The position numbers and the translations under genes are program-made. Of a stretch of DNA of 64,000 nt, positions 44,305 to 59,000 are shown piece by piece; position 1 is the stretch's first letter, and each line of letters begins with the position of its first letter. Under the pieces are notes generated by a model that worked only from the letters and a program-made list of their open reading frames with translations, ran no database searches and was not told the origin of the DNA. This DNA is from Scortum barcoo (taxonomy: Eukaryota; Chordata; Actinopteri; Centrarchiformes; Terapontidae): positions 25,343,766 to 25,407,765 of the forward strand of contig CM041533.1 in the NCBI GenBank assembly GCA_023238725.1, written 5' to 3'.

Positions 44305-47300
44305 GTCTTACCACATGTCGCTTTAAATGCAGTTAATGTGCATGAGCTGCAGAAACACCATCACAGAACCTCACGTTTTAAGTAGTTTAAATAAGGAAAA
44401 AACAGAGCACAAAGTCAAAGAGAAACAGCTGATATTCTATTATAACCTGGAAAATACTCTAAAAATACTAGTCTATAATGATGATGATGGCAATTGCTAT
44501 ATCTTTTTTTGATTGATCTACTGAGGGCTGACTTTGAGCTTGTTCCAGGCAGAAAGAAAAAGAGAACAAGGATATAAGACCTCCGCTGCTCTGTCTTCCT
44601 CTGCCGCATCTCTGAAGCTGCCTGCTTTTTTCTTTCTCATGAATTCTCTGTTTTGAACTCACTTATTATAGTCTGATAAGCATATTGAACCCAGCCACTC
44701 AGTCTCAATACAATTTCATGCTCTGCGTCAAATTACATGGAGGAAAAGAAGAAAAAAGAACAAGCAGGCCTGGGTACAGCAGTGCAGCTTCCCTGCCCTC
44801 TGCACTGCATGCAGCAGTTTTCATATCACATTACATGAAGAAGAAAGTTCAGGCTGACAAAACTCAAAGCCTGGCACAGGAGAGCAATCTTCTGATGTAG
44901 TTGCAGCCTTTGGAAAGTATTTCCTTTTAGTTTGGTTTCTTGGAGGGGAGAATATTTACTTGTATCCTGACAGAGGTGACGACCTCTCCTGCTGGACAGT
45001 CTGCAGAAAGATCCACACGGGTATCCCCTGTGTGAAATGTGAAATCTTAACAGCTTCCTTGGCTAATGAACACAGTATTCACATAACACATGACACATGA
45101 CAGGACCAGCTAGAGGTATGCTCCCCACAGTGCACCCAGTTCAGCATAGTGGGACATTTTGGCAGGCCTTGGGTGAAATAAATATAGAAAAGGTCAAGGA
45201 AAGTTCTGGCTTCTGCAGCTATTTGGTGATAATTTTCGTCTAAACGGTGCAGCATTGTAAAATCAATCATTTATTACTGCATTAATTTTGAGGCATTAGT
45301 ATAATTACCATAAACAAGCAATGGCCCTGCCAAGAAGGTTGGCAGCCTTTGCTGGCCTCAACATTGCATTTTAGATGTGTGCCACCAGGTCGGATTGGAG
45401 GCAAATCTGCTGGACTCTCTTTTACTACTCATAACAGTTAGAGGGCGCTGTTCTTCCTGTGATAATAAGCAACATGTTTATCTTTTATTTATAAGTTTAT
45501 AGGAACATATGAATATTTATAGGAACATGTCCAGAACATTTCACGTTTTAATGCATTTAGCAGACTCTTTAAACTTGTGGGAGTTGTGTAATCCATTACT
45601 GTGAACATCTTCAGGAATTTAAATTTACACGCATTACCGAACAAAACAAACATTGTATTTGTAAACCAGTGAGAATTAAAAATAAATGTATGAGCAATGT
45701 GCGAACAAGAATAATTTGAGGAATGCACTGCTGCTTCTGTTTGCAGGAGAACTTTACATCATATTGGTTATAAAGAGTCCAGCTCTGCTGCTATTAATGA
45801 ATCAGACCTGTTCAGTGTGTGTTGTGTATAAAAAGAAGTGTAAAAAGAAGATCTATAACATAAAATAGTGCAGAGGTTAAAGTATCCCCTCAGTGATCCT
45901 CAGTGAAGGATTACACTACCTTACCTCTGTCTTCTGATGGATTCTCACTTTTTTTTAATATTATTACTTTTTTTCTGTCTTTTTTTATTTCATTTTTCAA
46001 AACTGCAGAATATCAGTACATCACATCAAGGCCTAGCCCGGCCACTTTATTGTCAAGGAAAGATACAAAATGAAATGTGTAAATCAAAGGGAACACAGCG
46101 TGCAGCAGCTACAGTCACTCACACATGCTAGCAAAGCAGGAGACCCACAGAAATACTGTAGAAAATAAAGAGCTGCATACTGTCAGGTGGAAGAACCTCA
46201 AGCTTCTCATAGCTACGAGAACTCAGTGGGGAACAACAGAAGTCCAGTCAGAGCTATGAGAAAGACTCCAGAGGTGAAACAGAAAATAGATTTATGGATT
46301 TTTATTCAGTTACAGTTTCATGACAGAGACATGCTGCTAAGGACCCAGTTTAATATGTTCCTCAATAACACTTGAGCAGTCAATGGCATCTGTTGAATAC
46401 ACTGATAATAGAAAGCTGCGATCACAGTTTCAATGAAGAACAATTAGCAGAGAGGGCAGATCCCATTGCACTTCAGTCCACATTTATCTCTCTCACTGAA
46501 GATTTTTATGCTCGTGCTAACAAAAAGAGTTTATTTGATACAATACAAACCTTGATTGGGTGAGATTTTGGTGAATTAAACATAATGAGGAGTTACAGAT
46601 AAGATTTAAATGTTTGCAGGGTCAAAAGTATCCTACTGCACATTTTAATACAGATGAAGTCTGATGAAACAAAATAAATATGGAAATGGGGGATGGAGAA
46701 AAGTGCTATGATGCTATTATTCACTTGGAGTGGGCACACTCAACCCCCTGTAGAAGACAACGTATTTACATAAATGTTTCATTTTCCCTTCAAGTATTCA
46801 CACAGCCATTTGCCTACATGGACACATCTACCTCAAGAGGTCAAAGCCCCCACCAGCCACTTCATGGCTCATCCTCAGACAATTCATCACACACTGTGAA
46901 TCCCTGTTACACACCGTGGTCAATAGCCAGATCTAAATCCATGCAGGTTGAAGAGCTGTATGGTTCTATACTTTTATTCTTTTCTTCACCCTCCCCCTCC
47001 CTCTTTAAATTAATCTGTGAAACAAAATGCCTGCATGGCAATGGAGTACGGTTTTATTCATGATGGAACTTTCACAGATAAAGAAACATATTTGAAGAAA
47101 TGGTGACCGTGGGTTATAATTCTGTTTTTCATTTGTTTGAATGTGACACTATACTATACCCAGACTGGGACTGGGACCCTGTCCAACTGAGAGTTATAGT
47201 AATCTTTTCATCTCTCCACAGGAAAACAAATTAGGATATTTTTCAAAACACCAAACTCTTCCTTTCACTATGTGAAAATACAAAGATTGCTTTGGTTTTA

Positions 47301-50057
47301 CTCTAAAAACTGGCAGTTGTGGCCCAGATTAATGTGAAGCTGATCTGAAGTTTCTATGAAAAAAGGAAAAATGAGAAAGCTATTGACATTAACTGGCCTT
47401 AACAGCTTGTTGGGTCATATTGCATATTTTTTAAAAGGGAGGTCATGCATGCAAAGGGAGGAGGTCCAAATGGAACTACAGCTGGTTTGAAATGCATAGA
47501 AATAAATTGAAATAGACAAAAATCTGAGAAGCTGTCTCAACCGTTTTGCCGGCTCTTTTGAAACGGTCCCTAACTGTCAGGTCAGGTCAGGCTTTTTCCT
47601 GCACTGCACAACACATCTGGTGTAAACTGATGAAAAGTTATTGAGAATGAAGCTGGCTGAAATTCTGAAAATCCAAATTGAAACAGTCTACACCTCCAAG
47701 TTCTTAGCCTATGGTCTGTTTGTTTACATGTGCATCAATTTGAATCATATGTTCAGAGGAAATCATCTCTCCATCTACAAACAATAAATCCATACTTGTT
47801 GGTATCCCTGTGTAGGATGTACTACATGTGTTCGAGTGACTGGGATCAATGGAAATGTCTCTCCTTTCACTCCTCTTTCTCTCCTTCACCCCTTTATTTT
47901 CTCCTCCTTTTTTTCCCCCTGCTTCTCTCCTGCCATCGCTCAATCTTCCCAGCCTGTTTCTATAAGTGCAGAGTGTGACCCAGGTCTATAACTGGAGAGA
48001 AAAGGACCATAGTGCTTCGCTCTATTGAGTGCCAAATGCTGATTGATTGAGGAGTGTAGAGCTGGTGGCAGGTATGCAGCTGACAAATTTCTAAGGCCTC
48101 GCGGATGGGAGTTAAATCTGGCGCTAACAGATAGCCAGATAGCGAAGTTGAATGGACAAAACTGCGGCCAGCACACTCACCTAACTGACAATTTCAAGAC
48201 TCGCAGTTCATTTCACATCTTTCCCTGCATGCATGTGGTGCAAAACAGGCCCGCCTCTGTTCTGTCAATTGGATTTTCACTTTGAATTGGAAATGAAAAT
48301 CTGTCTTTTTTCCCCATCTGTTATGCTCTCAAATTTTTGGAAGCAGTTCATGTCACGTAAATGGCTGATTTTTACCTGCTCCATGTTGTTACATTCGGAG
48401 AAATCATTTTATGAATTTGAAAGTAAATGCTTAATTTTCTTTTTCATAAGGACAGGTTCAAAGCTGAAGTTGGCTTTTGATATGAGAGTTGAGTCTAATC
48501 TCTATTAGTCTCTATAGTCTCTTCTGATCTTGCTTATCTTTGACATATTTGTATGTCTCCAAAACAAAACAATCATTACAGAGAGTAGGTCCAGAGAGCT
48601 GGTCATAGTTCTCTGTGGGTTCATCACTACGACATTACACGCAGTGTGCTGTGTTCACACCATTATTCATGTAGTGATACTAATTAGTGGAGCTTTAATG
48701 TGCACTGTTTCATGTCCATTCACATTCAGATATTATATTAAAATTCACAACAGGAATGTTATTTCTCCCCCAAGTTATATATTATTCTTACATTTTATTT
48801 AAGATATAAAAAGTCATATACACAGAATATCCTAAAACTCATTCAGTACTTCTTCCTGCACTGAAAAGGTGAGCAGTGGAATTTATTAAGAGAACATTAG
48901 CTGCTGATGTTACACTCTATGCTCTCATCCTGTGTCTGAGCATCATGTAGTGATACACGTTGTAACACACACACACACACACATTTCCACCAGTAGCAGA
49001 CATGCTCCACTTCTCTTCTCCAGAGGGTTATCATTGGAATTGTGCACAAAAGTCTCTTGTTAATTCTCAAATAGCTTTATGTACCACAGCTTAAAAAAGC
49101 AGCTGACCTTTATTTCTATTTTTTTTTCTTTTTATTGGTATAAGTTTATGGTTTTCTAGAGAGAAGTAGCCCTGTTTTCTAATCAACACTTCCTCTGTAT
49201 TTCACATTTTAAGCTTTCAAGTTGAGGAGGCATAATCCCTTCCTTTCCCTTTAAAGCTTGTATTGTTAAAACAAAACTGCAGGAGGTGTTGAATTCATTT
49301 AATAGCAGCTTACCATCAAGAAAGCACAACAAAATAAAAAAATAGATAAAAGAAATTTCATGTCTTTAAAAAAAAAAAAAGGCTTTTAATGAGAATCCTT
49401 TATTTAATGTCAATGGAGTGCATGTACTATATGTTGTCAGAAGCATTACTTACATTTTGTAGCTCAATGAACAGGATATGATTTTACCATTTATTGTATC
49501 ATAATCCAAGCATGACGACAAACACATGTGAGTTTAATCTATAGTCAAACAATGCACACGCAAACACTAACACATGACCAATATCAGTTTGGTCTGATGT
49601 GATTGTGTGCCATAATGACAATGACAAAATGAAAAATCCACAAACAAATGCCATCAAATCCACAGGGGATCCGTGAACAGAGGTTTGACAGTCTATAAAC
49701 AATGCACATGAAAACACTGATCCACTGTATGTTCTCGATATAAATATGCACACAAAGTATTTTTCATTTCATGTTCTTCAATTAGCTCACCTACAGTCAC
49801 AAATAAAATATAAGAAAAACTAAATGAGCAAAAACTAGACCAAACTGATTTATTTTGTATGAACCATTGTGATGCTGAATAAACTTACAGATACAAAAGA
49901 TAGTGACTGTTGAATATTCAACATGTCCAGAAATGTGAGTGAATCTTTAAATAACAAAGGTAGAGTTCTTAGAGTCTTGCTGAGACATCTGACCACATAT
50001 AGTTTATAAGTGCTTGAGATGAACTCTTCCTTTGCTACCTTGCTACCATGCTGGTAA
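44305..50057. other. No gene recognised; short (CA)n near 48967-48983
   Basis: No repeat families or exons recognised. The block at 48035-48180 is less AT-rich and word-complex, and could be conserved non-coding DNA, but there is no direct evidence. Confidence 0.5.
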
Positions 50058-50500
50058 AGACTTAGACTTAGACTTAGACAGACTTTATTGTCATTCAGAT
50101 ATACAGTGTATACAGAACGAAATTTCGTTGCATTTGCTCGCAACAGTATAGAAAATATAGAATATAGACAGTGAAATGAGGATATAGGCAGTAGAAAATA
50201 TAAATATAAAATATAAACAGTAATAGAATATAGACAGTGAATATAGACAGTGCAAAATGTAAAAACAGTGCAAAATGCAAAAACAGTGCAAAATGCAGTA
50301 CGGTGGTTTCGTAAACACTCCAGAGTTGTTGTGTCTACAAAGCCGAAGTTGCTGGATGGTTGCAAATCAAGCAGCTGCTGGCGTTCGTACACTGTACTCT
50401 GCTGAATACTGACTAGATTCACGGTCCTAGATGGCATAACTGTCGCGAGCACATGCAGCCGCAGCCGGACAGGGCGCCGCCATCTTACGCCGACAAAGAC
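50058..50500 (-). mobile_element. Short LINE derivative: 5' start and 3' tail without coding region
   Basis: Read on the minus strand it opens with GGCGTAAGATGGCGGCGCCC. AAGATGGCGGC is the YY1-type start motif found at the 5' end of many LINEs. It ends with GAAATTTCGTTCTGTATAC, ATTGTCATT-complement sequence (AATGACAATAAAG) and a repeated TCTAAG tail, an L2/CR1-type 3' end. Between lie a decayed GCACTGTTTT-based minisatellite (50255-50300) and no reverse transcriptase. It is therefore either a non-autonomous LINE-driven element or an internally deleted LINE. Confidence 0.6.
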
Positions 50501-52732
50501 ACTATAGTAAGGCCTTAATATAATATTATGAAATGATAATATATTTATACGTTAACAGTGGAAAAAAATATGTATAATGTGAAAACTTCAGCATCTTTGG
50601 TTCAGTTTCAATGCTTTCATAAACCTTTCCAAACCCCCAAAAAACATGAACTCACATATGCTACCTCTAGCCACTAGTTGGTGAATAAAATGGAGCATTT
50701 AGCATCTAAAAAGCCAAACATTTTTCTCTGAAGTTGGTGGAGATGGGAGAAGAGCTAAGGTGAATACTGGATTTACATTTGTCACAGGGACACAAACATG
50801 ACACCAGATGAATGCTAATGTTGATGTATGTCCTCTTTTCTTCATTTGAACTTAATAAGGTCTGAATATGTCAGTGCTGTGTTTACAGCCTGTTGCTGCC
50901 CTCAAGAGGCCCAAAAAATGATTACAATCCTCAGTTAATATAAAATTCAGCCTGAGAAATGAAACAGTTTGGTTAAGGTAAGCATAAGGACTTTGTCATA
51001 GTTTAATAAAATAATAACACAACTTTACTCACTGACGACAACTTTGCATGACTTGAAAGAATATGAAAGTAGTTTCTTTTTTCTTTTTTTTTCCTCATTT
51101 CGTTCACTTCCCCTTCATATCTGTGGCTGTTTGAAGAGAGCAGCGCTTCCTGCAGTCATGCCAGAAGATAAAGGGTTTCATCGGGGGAGTAGAAGGGAAG
51201 GAACATGTCAGGAACAGAGCCTGAACGCAGCTCAGATCCCTTTTCTGTATCACCTCAACATACGAACACAAACACCCCTGCAGAGCCTCTCTGGTATTCA
51301 TCATCCAAGTCCGAAGGTGTTTTTTTTAGCCATATTTGTCTTTCATGGGAGGATATTTTAATCCTGACAAAGTGTGAGAAAAAAAATAGCGTCTGTATCA
51401 ACACGATAATGAGAAGATGGAATGAGTTCAGTACCTAATATGGAGTTGAAATTAATCTCCATGTAGACTGAAGGAGAGAGCGAAAAGGAGAGCAGTTTTT
51501 CTTCCTCAGCTAAATCTCTCCACACAGCACACTTTTCTGTCATCCATGAAGGGGTGGATACCTTTCTTAATGTTTTGGTGTTGAGCCAGTCCCTTCACTT
51601 TTAATAGTCTCCTTGAATGCTTTAAAGGTGAGGTCACTCTGTCCTGAAAAAGTACTCAGAAGTTTAGAAATGTTTCAGAGCAGGCATTTTAACGGGGAAG
51701 AGTTTAAGGCATTGGTTCACCCACATTACAAAAAAACATTTTCTGACTTTACCGACTTCGGTGGTATCTGGCCATGCAGAAAGTTTGAGTTTTGTGAGTT
51801 TTTGAGATATGCGTCTATGAAACTTCTGCTGAGGTTTGGTTTGTGGTGCTCAGAGCCTTGACAACGACAATCAAAACATTCACAGAAACCTTTCTTTAGA
51901 TTTTTTTTTGATAGACAGAACGCGCCATTGACAGATTTCATAGGGACTATTTCCTTAATAGCAATTCCATGACTGAATGACTAGATACCGCTACAGGTAT
52001 GAGAAGAAAATGTTTTCTAATTTGGGTGGAGTAATGTTAATAATTTGAGAGTTTAAACTATCAGATAATATATCAACTGATAACTGTTTCTTAGAGATAC
52101 AGTTTTGAGTAATAACCTTTTTTTGTTGAGAAAAGATCTTCAACCATGGAGCTAAAGGCAGAGGAAATAAGCTTAACTTAGCATAATGAATGGAAGCAGG
52201 GGGAAACAGCTGGCCTGGCTAAAGTTTTTTATAATAAAACCATGAAACAATGTGGTTTTGCAGAAATGTATGTGCTGGAACGAAGTCTTTGCTTGAGAGA
52301 GACTTCCAGTGTTCATGCTGATCTATTGTCAGCTAATCACTGGCTCATTGTTTGAACACAGAAACATGGAATAAATCTTTTCTTCTAACAGTCAACAGGG
52401 AGGGGAATTGAGGGAAAGTGTTTTCCAACTTGTCCAACTTTTCCTTTAAACAAACAACACTGGCCTTCTTCTTTGAAATGGATCCATTTTTTTCCTGTTC
52501 TAATCAAAGAGTCTTGCCCTAGATATACACTGAGTGTGACATTATACAGCTGAAAAATAAATACCTCAGTGGTTTCAAGTGGACAAACATATGTATGTAA
52601 AGGTCAAGATACTGACCGGCTCAATAGAGTCTAGTCAAATGTTTCGAACCAGATATATTTATATTCCAGTTTCACAAAATGATGAAAGAAGCACTTTATG
52701 GCTGGTTTATGCCTTTTGCTTCTGTGACTATT
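50501..52732. other. No gene recognised
   Basis: AT-rich spacer. The open frame at 51044-51361 has no domain and no splice context. Confidence 0.55.
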
Positions 52733-52766
52733 CATCCATCCATCCATCCATCCATCCATCCATCCA
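52733..52766. repeat. (ATCC)n microsatellite
   Basis: Eight tetranucleotide units immediately upstream of an L2-type 3' end. Confidence 0.9.
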
Positions 52767-52838
52767 CCAATACCAATTTCGTCATGTGAAAACATGATGA
52801 CAATAAATGATTCTTGAATGATTCTTGATTGATTCTTT
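52767..52838 (+). mobile_element. 3' terminus of an L2-type retroelement
   Basis: ACCAATTTCGTCATGTG-like sequence leads to GATGACAATAAATGATTCTT and a tail of GATTCTT(GA) repeats. The pattern AATTTCGT...TGACAATAAA + short tandem tail is the conserved 3' end used for reverse transcription in L2 LINEs and their SINEs; only this stub is present. Confidence 0.6.
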
Positions 52839-52841
52839 ATT

Positions 52842-53056
52842 ATCTATACCTACTTATCCTGACACACAGGGTCACAGGGTGTGCTGGAGCCTATCTCAGG
52901 TGTCATTGGTTGAGAGGCGAGGGTACACCCTGGACTGGACGCCAGTCAGTCACACTGAAATGGGCTGACACAAAAAGACAGACAAACCACTCACACCTAG
53001 GCGCAATTTAGAGTCACCAATTATCCCTAACCTGCATGTCTTTGGATTGTGGGCTT
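52842..53056 (-). mobile_element. Fragment of the tRNA-derived SINE family (body and 3' end)
   Basis: Matches the body of the SINE at 8500-8750 on the same strand (CTTATCCTGA near the tail, CTCACACCTAGGCGCAATTT, TTAGAGTCACCAATTATCCC), and includes a segment lost there (GGACTGGACGCCAGTC). The tRNA-like head with boxes A and B is absent, and no target duplication was found. It directly abuts the L2-type tail at 52838. Confidence 0.7.
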
Positions 53057-56000
53057 CTGTGACTTTATGGTTAAAGATTTCCATTTGGCCATGACATGTT
53101 GGCTCATTGAAGTGGACTGCTTTCAGACAAAAATATTAAAACATGTCAGAATAAAGAAAAATACAAATGCAAATTTTTCAACTTTATTTTCAGTACTTAT
53201 TTACGGGAGAACACAGGAGTTTCCAGTGTTGCTACAGGTCATCTTATCAACATCTAGATCCAACATAACTCCTACAAAGTCTTCTTCAAGTCATCAGCCT
53301 TCCTCTCCTCTCCTCTCTGTAGATCTGTATCTTTTCTCCATTTTGTCTCTCCCATTCTGTTGTATTTGTTTCCTCCTCTAAGGTATGGACTTCTTTTGTT
53401 TCTTCTCCTGAGGTTCATAATAAAATCTTTGCTGCTCTCTGGAAGCACTCCAATCTATTCTCTCCTTGTATCTGACCCAAGAAAGAACAAAACCTTTATT
53501 ATTCCCAGTTCTTTTTAACCCTTGCTACTGTTTCATTCTTCTCTAGCCACAGGTATTCAATTGTATCTCATCCTGTCTTCAGTAAAGTCGAGCTGATGAG
53601 CTTGAGGTCCCTCATATTGATCTTTAAATGGATGATGAAAAAGGCCTCTGCCTGTTGGTCAGTTGGCCAGCCTTGGCTCTATTGGCAGTGTCCTCTCTGA
53701 TTACAGTCCAGGTCCTGGAAATTTAATCCACTTTTGGTGCCACTTGTCAGCAGGAGCCGTGGAGGCAGGGCTGGAATGGAAGTGAGTTTTGTCGGTTTCA
53801 AAGCATCTCCGCGAAATTACAAACACACTTGTTCATGAACAGAGCACTGTTATTTTAATCTTAAAAAGTCAAGGTTTTGAGTGGCTTATTCTAAACTGGT
53901 GTGGAGTGTGTCAAATCTGAGCTTTTGAATGATTATTAAAGCAGACTCAGGGTGTCACTGTGATTGTGGTTTCATTATTATTTTTAGTTCCACTCTCAGT
54001 TGCTGTCAAACCATAGCAATATGAGCACTTCAGTGGCTTTTTTTGTTCTCAAATGTGTCATTTAAAGCCTTCATAATAGATCAGATAAGATTTCATTCAA
54101 TATAAGACTCCAGGAAAGACTCAATTTACACCTGGTATTAACGGACAAATGTGATCTGCATATGCCTTTGCCTTAACATGAGGTATCGGTAAGTGTTCTT
54201 GTGAGCTCAGCTCTGCCTTCATCTTTATTGGATCTCTGTATGCAAGGCTCCCACATGGTTCATCCCAGGTCAAGGGAAGCAACGCTGAGCTTTACCTTTT
54301 TTTTCCTTTGTTAAGGAAAAGGGTGCGTTCAGGTTTCTGGGCTTGCTTCAGACAGCACAAAGAGGTGGAGTTAGCTGATCTTAACCTCGCTGGGTGGATT
54401 TCTCTCTTCAGAATTTGGCCAAGCTTTACAGTTTGCAGTTACATATGACTGAGATCCTACGACAGTAAAAGTCAGATCACATCTGGAGGTTATGCATTAG
54501 CATTCCAGCTGCATTTCTGTGTTGGCGATGGAAAAAAAAGAACGAACAAATCTTTTCTACTGAGACTTTTTCAGTGTTCTGCAGTCTGTCTGCAAGTTAG
54601 TTTAGTAATATATAAAAGCCAAAGTCAGACTCTGTGGTACATACTGAAGAGACCGCTTGGAGGCTTGGGAGCTCACCAGATTCAATCATACACGAGAGTC
54701 AGACAGTGCACTCATGGCTTATTAGCTTGTGGACACTGTTCAAGGTTGCCTGCAGATTTTGGAGAGATTCACTAGTGCAGTTTGGTTGATAGCTCGACTA
54801 CTACTATCAGTGCCTTTTAAGCAAAACACTCCATGACTGAAACAGTTATCAGCTTCATGTTGACTATAAGAACACCACCCATTATGACCACAATAATAAA
54901 CAAGTAGAAAAGTTAAATTATTATATTCATGATAGGGTCAACAAAAAATGTAATCTTGTATATAAAGTATTTATGTTAAATAGTGGGTATCCTAAGGGAA
55001 CATGGTGCTTGAACTTCATGGCATTGATCTGTGTGCATTTACACTTTGCATTAACATTTGTTCGTATTCAGATAAAAGGTCCAGATACAGGTTGCTCATT
55101 GATAGCAGTTGTAAAGTGGGGTATTTACTATGGTTTGGTGGGCCCTTTTATAGGCGCTAGACAGTCAAATTCTGCAGACCGCATGTTTGGGCTCATGTAA
55201 TATGTATTTTAAGGTGTTGCTGGTCCTTCTGTGGTCGCCAGCGTGAATATGTGTTCTTCCTGACTTTCAATGGATCCAACATGATTGAAGGAGCCAGTAA
55301 TAGCTACTTATTAAGCAAGCCGTTACAAAAAATCAATGTGGGATGTTTTTGGTAAAAAGATAATATATCACGTTTAATCAGCAACATTAGGCTTTTTACT
55401 TTCTCCACATACAGCTTTGCTCTTTGCAGGTGAATGCATACTGTTTTCTCTTCAACTAATATTCAAAGTAGCAGAACACGTCACAGTTCATACTCTGGGC
55501 TTATTTTACTTAGCAACATGTTATGCAAATAATACTTGATAATACTTATTTACATCTGTTGCACTGATAAAGCACATTTAATTCTTTTTCATCTTTTCAT
55601 TGCACATTGTTACTGTTGTCTTTTTTTAGAGCTCATGGTGTCACTGTTCATTTCACTGTACATCCTTGTACACTGTACAGTTTTCATATAATAAATTGGA
55701 ATCAGCAAATCCTCAAGCACCATTTTCCATCTTAAGTAAAATACATGTAAATACATGTCTGTCAGTAAGACATCTCTTGTCAATGTAAACAGACCTTACA
55801 GACTTAAGCAGTGACTTGAGTAAAACAGTGGACATTGCAGTCATTTTGCTAAAGCTCTCATTTGGCAGAAATGGTGATATTTTTTTAATTCACCATAAAG
55901 GAGAAGCGATTATAAAGTTAGAACTTTGTTCATTAGCATACTAATTATCTGCTCTCCTGTTGGAGTGCACTAATAGCACATATACTGTAAAAACCACTAC

Positions 56001-59000
56001 ATGCCGCTGTGTTCACTATCAACTGATACACTTGGCAGTTATTTCTGAGTATTTGACCTGGCAGTACATAATGTGCAATGTTACATTATGCCTAGATTCC
56101 TCTGGGGAAGACAGATGATTTTGTTGCAGCATTCAGTAATTGCACTGACATGAACACTGGTTCAAAGTGCAATCACTGTAATCGCTCAATTTGATTTTGT
56201 CCATGCGGTTGTTAGCAATTACAATGAGATGGCTCATGCCCAAACACTATCCCCCTCTCCCTGTTGGAGACAATATTTAACATGTCAGCTTGAGCGCACT
56301 GAAATAGCTGACTGGCTCTGGATCCTTGAGTCTCCCCACTGGCTTAAGATCAAATCGCACCAGAGCTTTCATTCTCAGGTCTCCCCTACTCTGTTTCACA
56401 ATCTATTTCCCACTGTGCAAATCAATGGAACAGAATAGAACTAATAAAGGTGTGTGCACTGCCCACTGACCTTACAAACAAGAATCACATTATGGCCTTT
56501 GACATCCTCTTCTGCTGACACAAACTTGTATCATGTCACCCCATGCTCAGAGTTAACAACTTCAGTTTGTTCAAAGAGGTATATGGGCATAGGTATAATA
56601 TCTGGTGTTTTGCTCAATGACAGCTTTCCCAGGGTGAAGAAACAACGGTGTTGGCTGAAGCTTAATAAGCGGATTATCTTCCTGTGCCAGGACCAGAACA
56701 ATGAAGGACAGAATAATTGTGATGAGAGCAACAGGCCTTTGTAAGACTGACACAGCCGTACATGCACGTTAAAGACAATCTTTATATTTCAGCATTTCAG
56801 TCTCAATCTGTCTACACTGAGTGGAAATTACCGCAGAACAATAGATTGTTTGCTACTAATAGGTCAGAACTCAATACCAAACAGGAAACAGCTAACATGA
56901 ATGCAACATCAGAATGAATGCGATACACACCAACAGCTGACCTGCTCAATAAATCATTACAGTGCCCCCAGTGGTAAAAAATTCCAGAGGTTAACTTTAA
57001 CAATAACTGCACCCTGGAAAATAATCCTGCTTGCTCTGCCAGCTGACTTCTTTCCACCATCTGTACAGCAGAGATGTCACATCGTACAACATTACATCGC
57101 AGATGTAGTACTTGTACATGTACAACATACCAAACCAACCACATCTAGCTGGGGGACGGTGCAGTGAGATTTTTAACCTTTTAGCTTGACTCATTCTTTA
57201 ACTGGAGGCTGGTATGCTGTACATGGCCAGAGGTAGTTCATTAATTTCTGTTGGAAACATTTTTTAAAGGATCTGCCTAATGAAGTAGAGATTTGAGATT
57301 AATCTGTATTTATTGATTTAAGAGGTACCTTGTTTTGAGAGATGCCTCACAGTTTTTACTGAGCCTAAAGATAACATAATTATTCATGAATAATTTGAAG
57401 AAATTCCATGGTAGACAGGTTATTTTTTATAGAGAGATAGAGATTCTTTTGTTTTGTTTTTCAGTGGTTGGTGGTTTAAGCTGCTGTTGCAGTTTGTTTT
57501 AGGGTTCAATATATTAAGCTGTGTAACAAAGGTTTCATGAAATTGAGTTTGGTGAAATTCTATATAATTTCTTATTGTCAACAGGTCCCAGGAAGAGAAC
57601 AAAACTAATAGTGAACTGATCTGTCTATGAAGTGTTGTGTGTGTGATCTACAGTATCTTATTCCTCTGTGCCATAGAGCTCCATTGTTGTGCATTAAGAA
57701 CACATCACTGAGCCATGCTGTTGCACAGGTTGACATGATCCTTAATTACAATGAACATACAACCTTTTTTTTTTCTTTTTTACTCAATCACACATCCACC
57801 CTCCAGCAGCCCCACTGGGAACCAATGGGCCTGGGACTGAATAGTAGGACATTGTTGGGTTTGTTTTCAGAGTATTTGTAAGCGATAACTACAAATTAGC
57901 TCGCCTAACTGTCACCAGTAGAGGAAAAGTGGGGATTGAGTTTTCACGAGTGATGTTTAAAAAAAGAGGTCTTGTTTTCTGAAATGCTAAATTCAACCAT
58001 AAAAGATTCTTTTCTCCACATTTCAGATGAACCGTTCATTAACTGAGCCCTAGTACACGTGTTAACTCAGATAAATGCAAAAGTACACATGGCACTCAGT
58101 ATTTCAGCGCTGAGATTATTTAAACAAATATTTCCTGTGACTTTCTTTATATCTTCCTGATGGAGCTCTTATCAGCTATAACATTTCTTGAGTGTTTCTT
58201 TTGGAGTGCTGTTAGGGATACGTCAGCACGTCTACTTTGAACCTGCTGTTTGTGATCATGTACAAAAAGAGGAATGGATGTTCACTACTTCTGTCTGTCC
58301 TTTGATCCTATGTGTCACAGCCAGGAAGTGTCAGTTGTTCACTTCTTTACTGTACTGACTGATCTATTGACCAAACACACAAACACACACACACACCACA
58401 CAAACACACACACTGTGACATCAAAGGCCTCTTCATCAATTGATCAGCACAGTGTATCAAAGACTGCTGCGCCCGTGTTACCCTTGGGCCCCTGCTCCCA
58501 AACATGCCCACTGTGGCGGTGTCACGGCCTGCCACTCTGCTACTTAAACATCTATATTCCAAAATACTGACACCTGTGGCACGGTGCCTTTTCTCCTCCA
58601 AGGTAAACTCAGATGACTGGTTGTGCTTTCAAACTTGTAAAGAAAGTAGAAAACAGAGTACATGAAAGCACAAGTCACAGACTGTGACACCAAATCCGTT
58701 TTTTCATATTCACATGCAATATTTGGCAGATGCACCTGAGACGTTGGAGCCAAACAGTTGATTTACATTCATTTGCACAACGGAATATGTTTGTTGCTGA
58801 AATGAATGGGTAAGTTTACAGACTCTTGAGGAAATCCCATTCTGTGGGCCCTTTGCTGTAATCTGAGGCCTGTCTGTGTTTTTATGTTATGCCTGGCTTT
58901 GTACTCTCCTCTGACTCCCCAGACATCCTGCTGTCCTTCAGTCCCAGGGCTTCATTGATAAAACTGTGAGTGGAATTCATGCCCATACTTGCCTATAGTC

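Noticed and set aside
49850..50452. 200-codon minus-strand open frame
   Set aside because: It runs through the coding-free LINE derivative and its minisatellite; the repeated Cys/Phe/Leu text reflects the repeat, not a protein.
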